Source: JBKPFU01 sp046728975
GTDB taxonomy: Bacteria; Actinomycetota; Thermoleophilia; Gaiellales; Gaiellaceae
Assembly (NCBI GenBank): GCA_046728975.1
Contig: JBKPFU010000178.1
Coordinates: 1 to 14,149 of the forward strand
Reading direction: 5' to 3'
Length of the DNA: 14,149 bases
The position numbers and the translations under genes were made by a program. Positions within the stretch are counted from its first letter, which is position 1, and the number at the start of each line of letters is the position of its first letter. Positions 1-6,701 of this stretch are shown here, piece after piece. The notes below the pieces were generated by a model, which saw nothing but the letters and a program-made list of their open reading frames with translations, searched no databases and was not told the origin of the DNA.

Positions 1-107
1 CTCGGCAGCGCCTGCACGGCGGCGAACGAGGTGCCGCCGAGCGCGAAGAACAGCGCCGCGTACGCAATCAGGTTCCTGCGCACGTGCGATCCGAAGCTGC
101 TGATCAT
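1..107 (-). CDS. N-terminus of a secreted/envelope hypothetical protein (truncated by window edge)
   Basis: Only the first 35 codons are inside the window. The ATG is at 107-105 on the minus strand, preceded by a purine-rich GAGAGGGG at about 111-118 that can serve as ribosome binding site. The peptide starts MISSFGSHVRRN and continues with a hydrophobic stretch LIAYAALFFALGGTSFAAVQ, a basic region plus a signal-peptide-like core ending in an A-x-A-like site. I know this 'ALFxALGGTxxAA' N-terminus from many otherwise unrelated secreted proteins of deep-branching actinobacteria, so it indicates export but not function. It is divergent from the M50 peptidase gene, with about 135 nt between starts. 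The rest of the protein and its role cannot be seen. Confidence 0.6.
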   Translation of the reverse strand, partial: MISSFGSHVRRNLIAYAALFFALGGTSFAAVQALP

Positions 108-230
108 TTTCCCCTCTCTCGATTGATGACGGCTTTCGCGAACAGGACACAGCCCGGCGCGGTTTTCTTCCCGCGAACGGGCCGGACTTGAATACCACGC
201 GCGGGTGACGGCATCGCCGTCGGCCACGGC

Positions 231-236
231 TACGAT
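231..236 (+). promoter_or_regulatory. Candidate -10 box TACGAT for the M50 peptidase gene
   Basis: TACGAT fits the actinobacterial TANNNT -10 pattern. It ends 7 nt before GTG 244, so transcription would begin at or next to that start codon (leaderless). No clear -35 box is seen. The same geometry recurs before selA, tRNA-Sec and the LtrA gene, which supports the reading. Confidence 0.45.
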
Positions 237-243
237 GGGTCGT

Positions 244-1071
244 GTGAGCCAATTCACGCCTGAGCCGCGCCCCGAGCCCCCGACCTTCGACTTCCGCGAC
301 TACGAGCCCGTCCACCCGCGCGGCACGGACTGGCGCGGGTTCTTCCGCAGGCTGTGGGCGCCGATCGCCGCCGCCGTCGGCCTGCTGGTCAAGTTCGGCG
401 GCGTCCTGCTCAAGTTCAAGTTCCTGTTCAGCATGTTCGTCTCGGCCGCGGTTTACGTCTGGCTCGGCGGCTGGTGGTTCGGGATCGGCCTCATCCTCCT
501 GCTGTTCGTGCACGAGATGGGGCACGTCATCGAGGCGCGCCGGCAGGGATTGCCGGTGACCGCGCCGCTGTTCATTCCCTTCCTCGGCGCGGCGATCACG
601 ATGAAGGAGATGCCGCGTGATGCCTGGAACGAGGCGAAGGTCGCGATCGCGGGCCCGCTCGTCGGCTCGGCCGGTGCACTCGCTCTCTATGTCGCCGGCG
701 TCGCGACCGATTCGCGGCCCCTGAAGGCGATCGCCTTCCTCGGCTTCTTCATCAACCTCTTCAACCTGCTGCCGGTGATCCCGCTCGACGGCGGGCGGAT
801 CACCGCGGCGCTGCACCCGGTCGTGTGGGTGCTCGGGTTCGTCGGTCTCCTCGCGCTCGTGTTCTTCCGGCCGAACCCGATCCTGATCCTGATCCTCATC
901 CTGGCGGCGTCAGAGCTCTGGCGCCGGTGGCAGCTGCGGCGCCATCCGGAGATGCAGGAGTACTACCGCGTCACGCCGGGAAGACGGCTCACGATCGCGG
1001 TTTTGTACTTCGGGCTTGCGGCGCTGCTCGTGCTCGGCATGGAGGCCACCCACGTGCCGCGCGACTTCTAA
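244..1071 (+). CDS. Site-2-protease family (M50) zinc membrane metallopeptidase
   Basis: Polytopic membrane protein of the M50 family, which cleaves transmembrane helices of substrate proteins inside the membrane; the substrate is unknown. From GTG 244 it is 275 aa. The zinc motif HEMGH lies at residues 90-94 inside a hydrophobic helix (LLFVHEMGH). The third zinc ligand is supplied by the NLLPVIPLDGGR segment, with Asp near residue 182. At least four further hydrophobic segments follow or surround these, including a C-terminal one (AVLYFGLAALLVLGM). No PDZ or CBS domain is visible, so it is a minimal member. The start is uncertain: in-frame GTG 205 and ATG 235 lie upstream, but both fall at or before the -10 box TACGAT, and neither has a Shine-Dalgarno sequence. 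A LOG-family gene follows after 6 nt, so the two are probably cotranscribed. Confidence 0.88.
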   Translation: MSQFTPEPRPEPPTFDFRDYEPVHPRGTDWRGFFRRLWAPIAAAVGLLVKFGGVLLKFKFLFSMFVSAAVYVWLGGWWFGIGLILLLFVHEMGHVIEARRQGLPVTAPLFIPFLGAAITMKEMPRDAWNEAKVAIAGPLVGSAGALALYVAGVATDSRPLKAIAFLGFFINLFNLLPVIPLDGGRITAALHPVVWVLGFVGLLALVFFRPNPILILILILAASELWRRWQLRRHPEMQEYYRVTPGRRLTIAVLYFGLAALLVLGMEATHVPRDF

Positions 1072-1077
1072 CGTCTA

Positions 1078-1776
1078 GTGGAAGACCGACGCCTTCTCGA
1101 GCGCCGCGACGGCGACCTCGCCGGCCACGTCAGGCGCATCGCCGACGAGTTCCTCGAGGGCTTCGAGGCGGTCGAGCGCATCGGACGCCCGGCGGTGTCG
1201 GTCTTCGGCTCCGCACGCGTCCGCGAAGGCGATCCCGTCTACGACGAGGCGCGTGACCTCGGCCGCCGGATCGCCGAAGCCGGCTTCGCCGTCGTCACCG
1301 GCGGCGGGCCCGGCGTGATGGAGGCGGCAAACCGCGGCGCGCGCGACGCGGGCGGAGTCTCCGTCGGGTTCAACATCGAGCTGCCGCACGAGCAGAGCTC
1401 GAACCCGTACCTCGACATCGCCGTCACTTTCCGCCACTTCTACGCACGGAAGACGATGTTCGTGAAGGCCGCCGAGGGGTTCGTGATCTTCCCCGGCGGC
1501 TTCGGGACGCTCGACGAGTTCTTCGAGGCGCTCACGCTCATCCAGACTGGCAAGGTTCTGCATTTCCCCGTCGTCCTCTTCGACAGCGAGTACTGGGGCC
1601 CGCTGATGGAGTGGATCCGCGGTCGGCTCCTCGCCGACAAGATGATCTCGCCGGACGATCTCGAGCTCCTCCACGTCACCGACGATCCGGAGGACGCGAT
1701 CGAGACGATCGTCGAGTGCTACGAGTGGCGGTGCGCCGAGATGCCGGCGGCCGCCGTCAAAGCCGACGCCGAGTAA
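1078..1776 (+). CDS. LOG-family protein, cytokinin-riboside 5'-monophosphate phosphoribohydrolase-like (TIGR00730 type)
   Basis: 232-aa cytosolic Rossmann-fold protein of the LOG family, once called 'lysine decarboxylase-like'. Characterised members hydrolyse nucleoside 5'-monophosphates (cytokinin ribotides or AMP) to base plus ribose 5-phosphate. The family signatures are present: FGSAR at residues 43-47, GGGPGVMEAANRGA from residue 75, and the catalytic/phosphate-binding PGGFGTLDE at 139-147 followed by FFEALTLIQTGK. Length is typical. The GTG start lies 6 nt after the stop of the M50 gene without a Shine-Dalgarno sequence, suggesting translational coupling in a two-gene operon. The gene ends 4 nt before the convergent Ig-like gene. 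The native substrate cannot be told from sequence. Confidence 0.93.
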   Translation: MEDRRLLERRDGDLAGHVRRIADEFLEGFEAVERIGRPAVSVFGSARVREGDPVYDEARDLGRRIAEAGFAVVTGGGPGVMEAANRGARDAGGVSVGFNIELPHEQSSNPYLDIAVTFRHFYARKTMFVKAAEGFVIFPGGFGTLDEFFEALTLIQTGKVLHFPVVLFDSEYWGPLMEWIRGRLLADKMISPDDLELLHVTDDPEDAIETIVECYEWRCAEMPAAAVKADAE

Positions 1777-1780
1777 CGCC

Positions 1781-2650
1781 CTAGCGTGGCCCGGTTGTAG
1801 GAAACGGGTAGACGCTGATCGGCCCGGTCTGGCCCGTGCGGCCGGCGTCGTCGGTTGCTGAGACGCGCTGGGTTCCGACCGTCTTCAGGATCGTCCCAGT
1901 GAACGGGTGCGTCGACACGTCGTTCGGCCCATAGCGATACGAGATGGGCAGAACGGCCTCCGGATCCGTGCTGGACAGGGTGACGGCGCCGCGGTAGTCC
2001 GCGGCGGTGTTGTCGAATTGGTCGACGGCTCGTACGGTCACGGTGAACGGAACGCCGGCCGTCGCGATGCTGGTCGAGCTGGCGATCAGATGATGAGCGG
2101 GGCCGCCGGTCACGACGACGACCGGCTGTTTCTTGGCGGCGAGCGCTCGGAAGCTGAGCAGCGCTCGACGAACCTGCCGCTCCTTCTTGGTCCGTGCGGG
2201 CGGCGCGGCATTCGGCTTCGTCTGCGTCAGGAAGACGTATCCGTCGGCGGCGAACCGCGGCGCCGCAGCGGGACCGTAGGTGAGGGTGTACGTGCGGCCC
2301 TTGCCGCAGAACGTGCTGATCCAGAGCCTCCGGTCCGAAATGCGGAGGATGCGCGTTCCGGCCGCGCACGAGCCGCGATTGAGGCTCACGTAGCCCGGCG
2401 CGTTGGGATTCCGGAACTGCGGCGTCGTCCAGCCGCGGGCGACGTCGACAATCGTCTGGCCGCGGAGTGCGCCCGTGTCCGCCGTGAACGTAAAGGTAAG
2501 ACGGTTGATACTCCCGGCGGCAACGCGGCCGGGCGTCACGCTCATGCGTCCAACGCCGTCCACGGACCCTGCGGTCCCGACGGCGGCGACCCCGACCGCA
2601 GCGAGGATCGGCAGGGGTAGGAAGGCTCGCAAGATTCGCTTCGTCGTCAA
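1781..2650 (-). CDS. Secreted protein with C-terminal Ig-like (filamin/invasin-like) domain
   Basis: 289-aa exported protein of unknown function. An N-terminal signal peptide is visible (basic MTTKR, then a hydrophobic core to about residue 28). Residues 35-130 form a beta-rich region with one Cys pair (C95, C115) that could be a disulfide. A short basic linker (about 152-174) leads to a C-terminal Ig-like domain, about 178-282, with the recognisable run AVDQFDNTAADYRGAVTLSS and the ending GTQRVSATD, as in bacterial cell-surface Ig-like repeats. The start is a TTG at 2650, chosen because AGAGGGG at 2656-2662 sits 5 nt upstream. That motif overlaps the TAG stop of the carboxypeptidase gene, so the two are likely translationally coupled. 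A role in the envelope or as an extracellular adhesion/scaffold module is inference. Confidence 0.75.
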   Translation of the reverse strand: MTTKRILRAFLPLPILAAVGVAAVGTAGSVDGVGRMSVTPGRVAAGSINRLTFTFTADTGALRGQTIVDVARGWTTPQFRNPNAPGYVSLNRGSCAAGTRILRISDRRLWISTFCGKGRTYTLTYGPAAAPRFAADGYVFLTQTKPNAAPPARTKKERQVRRALLSFRALAAKKQPVVVVTGGPAHHLIASSTSIATAGVPFTVTVRAVDQFDNTAADYRGAVTLSSTDPEAVLPISYRYGPNDVSTHPFTGTILKTVGTQRVSATDDAGRTGQTGPISVYPFPTTGPR

Positions 2651-2655
2651 GAAAT

Positions 2656-2662
2656 CCCCTCT
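2656..2662 (-). promoter_or_regulatory. Shine-Dalgarno AGAGGGG deciding the TTG start of the Ig-like gene
   Basis: AGAGGGG on the minus strand, 5 nt before TTG 2650 and overlapping the stop codon (2661-2663) of the upstream carboxypeptidase gene. It supports the unusual TTG start and implies coupling between the two genes. Confidence 0.6.
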
Positions 2663-3656
2663 AGCGCGGCACGGTCTTGAAGCCGTAGTTAAGCAGCCGT
2701 TTCGCGTCGCGGTAGGGATCGGCGGAGTCGAGGACGACCGCGATCAATCTCGTGCGCCCCCGCCGCGCGGAGGCGACGAGGCAGTGGCCGGCCAGCGTCG
2801 TCCACCCCGTCTTGACGCCGTCGGCGCCGCGGTAGGTGCGCAGGAGGTCGTTCTTGTTCACGTAGACCTTCTCGTAGGTCGGCGCCGACCAGCGGACGTG
2901 CGCGATCCGGGTCCGGACGATCCGCCGAAAGGCCGGCTTGCGCATCGCGTACCGCGTTAGCGCGGCGAGATCCCAGGCGGTCGACCGGTTCCCGCGGTCG
3001 ACGACGCCGCTCGGCGTGGAGAAGTGCGTGTCCAGCAAGCGGAGCTGACGCGCCTTTTCGTTCATCAGCCCGATGAAGCGGGCGCGGCTTCCCGCGGAAG
3101 CAATCGCAAGCGCCAACGCGTCGTCGTTCCCCGAGTAGAGCATCAACCCGTACAGAAGCTTCCAGGCGCGAACGCGCTCGCCCGCGCGGAGGCCCTCGCG
3201 GATCGGCGCCGCGCGGGGGACAAGCGGTGAGACGGGAACGAGTTGCCCGAGGCGGAGTCGCTCGAGCGCAAGGGCGGCGGTCATGATCTTCGTGGTCGAC
3301 GCGATCCGCCGGCGCGCATGAGCCCGCTTCGCCCAGATCGCGTTCCCGGTCCGTGCGTCCACGACGATCGCAGCCGGTGCGCGGAGCGGAAGCCGGTGGC
3401 GCCGGAACGCCGGCGTCAGGAGGGGCGCCGGCTTCCGCTGGGTTTGCGGCTGCGGCACTCGTTCGACCGACCGAGGCGGCGGCAGCGGCCGTGCGTGCTG
3501 GGCCTTCGCTTCGTGCCGACCTAACCCGGCCACCGCGAACGCCGCGGCCATGGCGGCGGCCAGGGCGACGAGAGCGAGTGCGATCATCCGCCGCCGGCCG
3601 CGATGTCGCCTTCGCAGCCGGCGCCGATCCACCGGCTGGAGCACGGAGGGCTGCAT
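2661..3656 (-). CDS. D-alanyl-D-alanine carboxypeptidase (S11 family, PBP5/DacF-like)
   Basis: Penicillin-binding serine peptidase that removes the terminal D-Ala from peptidoglycan pentapeptides outside the membrane. All three active-site motifs are present in order: S-T-T-K at residues 120-123 (nucleophile Ser120), S-G-N at 175-177, and K-T-G at 282-284. The N-terminus is strongly basic (RRRLRRRHRGRRR), followed by a hydrophobic segment at about 24-46 acting as signal anchor or signal peptide, then a Pro-rich linker (about 57-80). At 331 aa it has the catalytic domain but lacks the extra C-terminal beta domain of classical PBP5. The start could instead be Met24 (3587). It is divergent from selA with only 25 nt between starts. 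A minus-strand TAGGCT at 3666-3671 could be its -10 box, overlapping the selA -10. The Ig-like gene follows 10 nt downstream. Confidence 0.93.
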   Translation of the reverse strand: MQPSVLQPVDRRRLRRRHRGRRRMIALALVALAAAMAAAFAVAGLGRHEAKAQHARPLPPPRSVERVPQPQTQRKPAPLLTPAFRRHRLPLRAPAAIVVDARTGNAIWAKRAHARRRIASTTKIMTAALALERLRLGQLVPVSPLVPRAAPIREGLRAGERVRAWKLLYGLMLYSGNDDALALAIASAGSRARFIGLMNEKARQLRLLDTHFSTPSGVVDRGNRSTAWDLAALTRYAMRKPAFRRIVRTRIAHVRWSAPTYEKVYVNKNDLLRTYRGADGVKTGWTTLAGHCLVASARRGRTRLIAVVLDSADPYRDAKRLLNYGFKTVPR

Positions 3657-3669
3657 CGAGGCGCGAGCC

Positions 3670-3675
3670 TACACT
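3670..3675 (+). promoter_or_regulatory. Candidate -10 box TACACT for selA (leaderless)
   Basis: TACACT ends 6 nt before ATG 3682, placing the transcription start at or next to the start codon. No Shine-Dalgarno sequence precedes the ATG, which fits a leaderless selAB message. It overlaps a possible divergent -10 (TAGGCT, minus, 3666-3671) for the carboxypeptidase gene, so the two promoters may compete. Confidence 0.5.
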
Positions 3676-3681
3676 GACCGC

Positions 3682-4959
3682 ATGAAGTTGCGGGATCTGC
3701 CCTCGGTCGACGAGCTTGCGCGAGGGGTCGACGATCCGGTGGCCGTCGAGGCCGCGCGCACAGTTCTCTCGCGCGCGCGCGAGGAGATAAAAGCGGGGTC
3801 AGACCCCGGTGACCTGCGGCAACGCGTGCTCGACGAGGTCGCCATGATCCGGAGACCGCGACTCCGCCGCGTGCTGAACGCGACGGGCATCATCGTCCAC
3901 ACCAACCTCGGCCGAGCACCGCTCGCGCCGGAGGCGCTCGAGCGGGTGCGCGAGGCCGGGACCGGTTATTCGAACCTGGAGTACGACCTGCCGGAAGGCG
4001 CGCGCGGCTCCAGGCAGGACCACGCTGCGCCGATCCTGCGCCGGCTGACCGGCGCCGAGGCCGCACTCGTCGTGAACAACAACGCCGCGGCGGTGATGCT
4101 CGCGCTCGCGGCGCTCGCCGAAGGGCGGGAGGTGCTCGTGTCGCGCGGCGAGCTGATCGAAATCGGCGACGGCTTCCGGATCCCCGACGTCCTCGTGCGC
4201 TCGGGTGCCCGGCTGCGCGAGGTCGGGACGACGAACAGGACGCGCGCCGCCGATTACGCGCGCGCCGTCGGGCCCGAGACGGCGCTTCTGCTGCGGGTCC
4301 ACCAATCGAACTTCCGCCTCGTCGGGTTCACCGAGCAGCCGCGGCTGGAAGAGCTCGCGCGCATCGCGCGCGCGAACGACCTGCCGCTCGTCGACGACCT
4401 CGGCTCCGGCGCGCTGGGGCGGATCCACGACGAGCCGTCGGCCCGCGAGAGCCTCGCCGCGGGCGCCGATCTCGTCTGCTTCTCTGGCGACAAGCTGCTT
4501 GGCGGCCCGCAGGCGGGAATCGTCGTCGGGCGCGCCGACCTTGTCGAGCGCCTCCGGCGCCATCCGTTGCAACGCGCTCTCCGCGCCGACAAGCTGACGC
4601 TCGCGGCGCTCGAGGGGACACTCCGGCTCTACCTTGACGCGCCGCAGCGAATCCCGGTCCTGCGCATGCTCGAGGAGCCCGTCGAGCTCGTACGCGCCCG
4701 CGCCGAGCGCATGGCCGCGGCCGTCGGCGGCGAGGTCGAGGAGACGATCGCTCGCGTCGGGGGTGGGGCGCTGCCACTCGCCGAGCTGCCAAGCTTCGCC
4801 TGCGCAGTCGAGGAGGAGCTCGCGGCGAAGCTCCGCGTCGTCGAGCCGGCCGTCGTCGGCGTCGTCCGCGACGGCCGCACACTGCTCGACTGCCGCACGC
4901 TCACCGACGGCGACGCGGACAAGATCGCCGAAGCGGTGCATGCATGCCGTTCGTCGTAG
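3682..4959 (+). CDS. selA: L-seryl-tRNA(Sec) selenium transferase
   Basis: PLP enzyme that converts Ser-tRNA(Sec) to Sec-tRNA(Sec) with selenophosphate as selenium donor. 425 aa from ATG 3682, which begins MKLRDLPSVDEL, the usual SelA N-terminal motif. Family landmarks: LNATGIIVHTNLGRAPL near residue 68, the YSNLEYDLPEG region, VVNNNAAAVMLAL, and the PLP lysine Lys271 in FSGDKLLGGPQAG. It is slightly shorter than E. coli SelA (463 aa), mainly by lacking N-terminal extension. An in-frame ATG at 3550 lies inside the divergent carboxypeptidase gene and is rejected as the start. The 3' end overlaps selB by 16 nt, so the two are translationally coupled. One odd spot is a short perfect inverted repeat within the N-terminal region (see 3795-3807). 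It acts with SelB and the tRNA-Sec at 8373. Confidence 0.97.
   Translation: MKLRDLPSVDELARGVDDPVAVEAARTVLSRAREEIKAGSDPGDLRQRVLDEVAMIRRPRLRRVLNATGIIVHTNLGRAPLAPEALERVREAGTGYSNLEYDLPEGARGSRQDHAAPILRRLTGAEAALVVNNNAAAVMLALAALAEGREVLVSRGELIEIGDGFRIPDVLVRSGARLREVGTTNRTRAADYARAVGPETALLLRVHQSNFRLVGFTEQPRLEELARIARANDLPLVDDLGSGALGRIHDEPSARESLAAGADLVCFSGDKLLGGPQAGIVVGRADLVERLRRHPLQRALRADKLTLAALEGTLRLYLDAPQRIPVLRMLEEPVELVRARAERMAAAVGGEVEETIARVGGGALPLAELPSFACAVEEELAAKLRVVEPAVVGVVRDGRTLLDCRTLTDGDADKIAEAVHACRSS
3795..3807. repeat. Short inverted repeat GGGGTCAGACCCC inside selA
   Basis: Perfect 6-bp arms around a central A, extended to 7 bp by flanking C/G. It encodes part of the stretch KAGSDPGD in frame, in a variable part of SelA between two helices. 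Partial relatives (GGGGTCA) occur at 9428-9434 and 12693-12699. It may be chance or a small dispersed palindromic element. Confidence 0.35.
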
Positions 4960-6653
4960 GCACGGCCGGCCACATCGACCACGGCAAGACGTGGCTCGTG
5001 CGAGCGCTGACGGGGAAGGACACCGATCGGCTGCCCGAGGAGCACGAGCGCGGGATCTCCATCGACCTCGGCTACGCGCCGCTCGAGCTCGGCGACGGGC
5101 GCCGCCTCTCGCTCGTCGACGTGCCGGGGCACGAGCGGTTCGTTCGCAACATGGTCGCGGGAGCGACCGGGATCGACCTCTTCCTGCTCGTCATCGACGC
5201 CGGCGAGGGTGCGCGCCCGCAGACGCACGAGCACTTCGCGATCCTGCGCCTGCTCGGCGTGGAGCGAGGCGTCGTGGCTGTGACGAAGGCGGACGCTGTC
5301 GATGCCGATGCGCTCGAGCTGGCAGTCGAGGAGGCGCGCGAGCTGGTCCCGGAAGCCGAGGTTGTTGCGGTATCGGCGAAGACGGGCGCCGGTCTGGACG
5401 AGCTCCGCGCTGCGCTCCGGCGAGCGGCCGACGCGGTCGAGCGCCGGCTGCGCCTCGCCGCCACCCGCCTCTGGATCGACCGCTCGTTCACGCTGCCGGG
5501 GGTCGGAACGGTCGCGACCGGAACGCTGTGGTCCGGCTCGATCGGCGCCGGCGACCTGCTCCGCCTCGAGCCGCATGGGCGGGTGGTCCGGATCCGCAGC
5601 GTCCAGGTGCACGACGAGCCGGTCGAGCGTGCGGAGGCGGGCCAACGCGTCGCCGTCAACCTGCCGGCGCTCGAGCGCGGCGATCTGAGGCGCGGCGACG
5701 CCCTCGTCGCGCCGGGCCACTACCCCGTCACGTTTCGGCTCGACGTCGTGCTCGACGAGCTGGAGTCGATCCCGGCGGCCGTCAAGGTCCACCTCGGGAC
5801 GGCCGACGTGCCGGCGCGCGTCGTGCGCAGCGGGCGCTTCGCGCAGCTCCGTCTCGAGGCGCCCGTGGTCGCGGCGCGCGGCGACGTCGCCGTCCTGCGC
5901 ACGACCACGACCGTCGGCGCCGGGCGGGTGCTCGATCCCGCGCCTCCCCGCGCGTTCGACCCCGCGCGCCTCGAGCGGCTCGACCACGGCGATGCGAAAG
6001 AGATCGTTGCCGCGCTCGTCCACGAGCCGGTGACCGGCGCGTCGCTCCAGGCACGCGGCCTGCTCGATCCGGGAGAGCTGGCCGAGGGTCTCGCGGCGCT
6101 GGGAAACGCCGGCGACTGGTACTTCGCGCCGGAGTGGGTCGACGAGCTGCGGGCACGAGTTCGGGCGCGGCTCGCGGCGCGCGCCGAGGCGGCGCCGCTC
6201 GACCCGGGCGTGCCGTTGGCGGAGCTCCTCCCGGCCGCTTCGTGGGCGCCGTCCGTGGCGCCACTGCTTCAGGTGGAGCGCCGCGGTGGCAAGGCTTACC
6301 TGCCCGGCGCGACGGCTTCGCTGGGCGAGCGCGCCGACGCCGCGGCAATTCTCGAAGCTGAGCTCGCCGCATCTGGAATCGCACGCGTCGACGACCGCGA
6401 GCTCGCGTCCTTCCTCGAACAGGAGGGCCGGCTGCGACGGGTCGGCGACGGCTTCGCCGTCTCGCCGGAGCTGTACGAGCGGGGGCTCGCCGCGCTGCGC
6501 GAACTTTCGCCGATCACGCTCGCCGGCTTCCGCGACGCGCTCGGGATCTCGCGTCGCGCAGCGCAGCTCCTACTCGAACGCTTCGACGCCGACGGCATCA
6601 CCCGCCGGGTCGGCGACGAACGGGTGCTCCGGCGCACGGCTTCTCGTCGGTGA
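4944..6653 (+). CDS. selB: Selenocysteine-specific elongation factor SelB
   Basis: GTPase that carries Sec-tRNA(Sec) to ribosomes stalled at UGA next to a SECIS hairpin. 569 aa. The N-terminal EF-Tu-like G domain has the P-loop GHIDHGKT (residues 9-16), the switch I motif GISIDLGYAPL (37-47, SelB-specific), DVPGHE (59-64), and TKAD (114-117). Domains II and III follow, for example RLWIDRSFTLPGVGTVATGT and HLGTADVPARVV. The C-terminal third is predicted to be the winged-helix repeats that bind SECIS RNA, ending in GFRDALGISRRAAQLLLERF-type helices. Its ATG overlaps the last 16 nt of selA in another frame. A 12-bp hairpin terminator begins 3 nt after the stop. Length is close to but a little under E. 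coli SelB (614 aa). Confidence 0.97.
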   Translation: MPFVVGTAGHIDHGKTWLVRALTGKDTDRLPEEHERGISIDLGYAPLELGDGRRLSLVDVPGHERFVRNMVAGATGIDLFLLVIDAGEGARPQTHEHFAILRLLGVERGVVAVTKADAVDADALELAVEEARELVPEAEVVAVSAKTGAGLDELRAALRRAADAVERRLRLAATRLWIDRSFTLPGVGTVATGTLWSGSIGAGDLLRLEPHGRVVRIRSVQVHDEPVERAEAGQRVAVNLPALERGDLRRGDALVAPGHYPVTFRLDVVLDELESIPAAVKVHLGTADVPARVVRSGRFAQLRLEAPVVAARGDVAVLRTTTTVGAGRVLDPAPPRAFDPARLERLDHGDAKEIVAALVHEPVTGASLQARGLLDPGELAEGLAALGNAGDWYFAPEWVDELRARVRARLAARAEAAPLDPGVPLAELLPAASWAPSVAPLLQVERRGGKAYLPGATASLGERADAAAILEAELAASGIARVDDRELASFLEQEGRLRRVGDGFAVSPELYERGLAALRELSPITLAGFRDALGISRRAAQLLLERFDADGITRRVGDERVLRRTASRR

Positions 6654-6656
6654 GGA

Positions 6657-6684
6657 GACGGGGCCGGTGGACACCGGCCCCGTC
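6657..6684. terminator. Strong hairpin between convergent selB and phoD-like genes
   Basis: Perfect 12-bp stem (GACGGGGCCGGT / ACCGGCCCCGTC) with a 4-nt loop GGAC. It begins 3 nt after the selB stop and ends 17 nt before the end of the convergent phosphatase gene. There is no U-tract on either strand, as is common in high-GC actinobacteria. It probably terminates both transcripts. Confidence 0.75.
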
Positions 6685-6701
6685 CCATAGTTGGCCATAG
6701 T

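Noticed and set aside
3550..3681. Upstream start for selA at ATG 3550
   Set aside because: It would lie inside the divergent carboxypeptidase gene and add an Arg-rich extension unlike SelA. ATG 3682 gives the typical N-terminus and fits the -10 box.
4629..6023. Long minus-strand ORF (464 aa) opposite selA/selB
   Set aside because: Antisense shadow of two genes with clear catalytic motifs; no domain recognised.
4634..6361. Long plus-strand ORF (575 aa) overlapping selA and selB
   Set aside because: Extremely Arg/Ala/Pro-rich, no motifs, wholly out of frame with the recognisable selA and selB.
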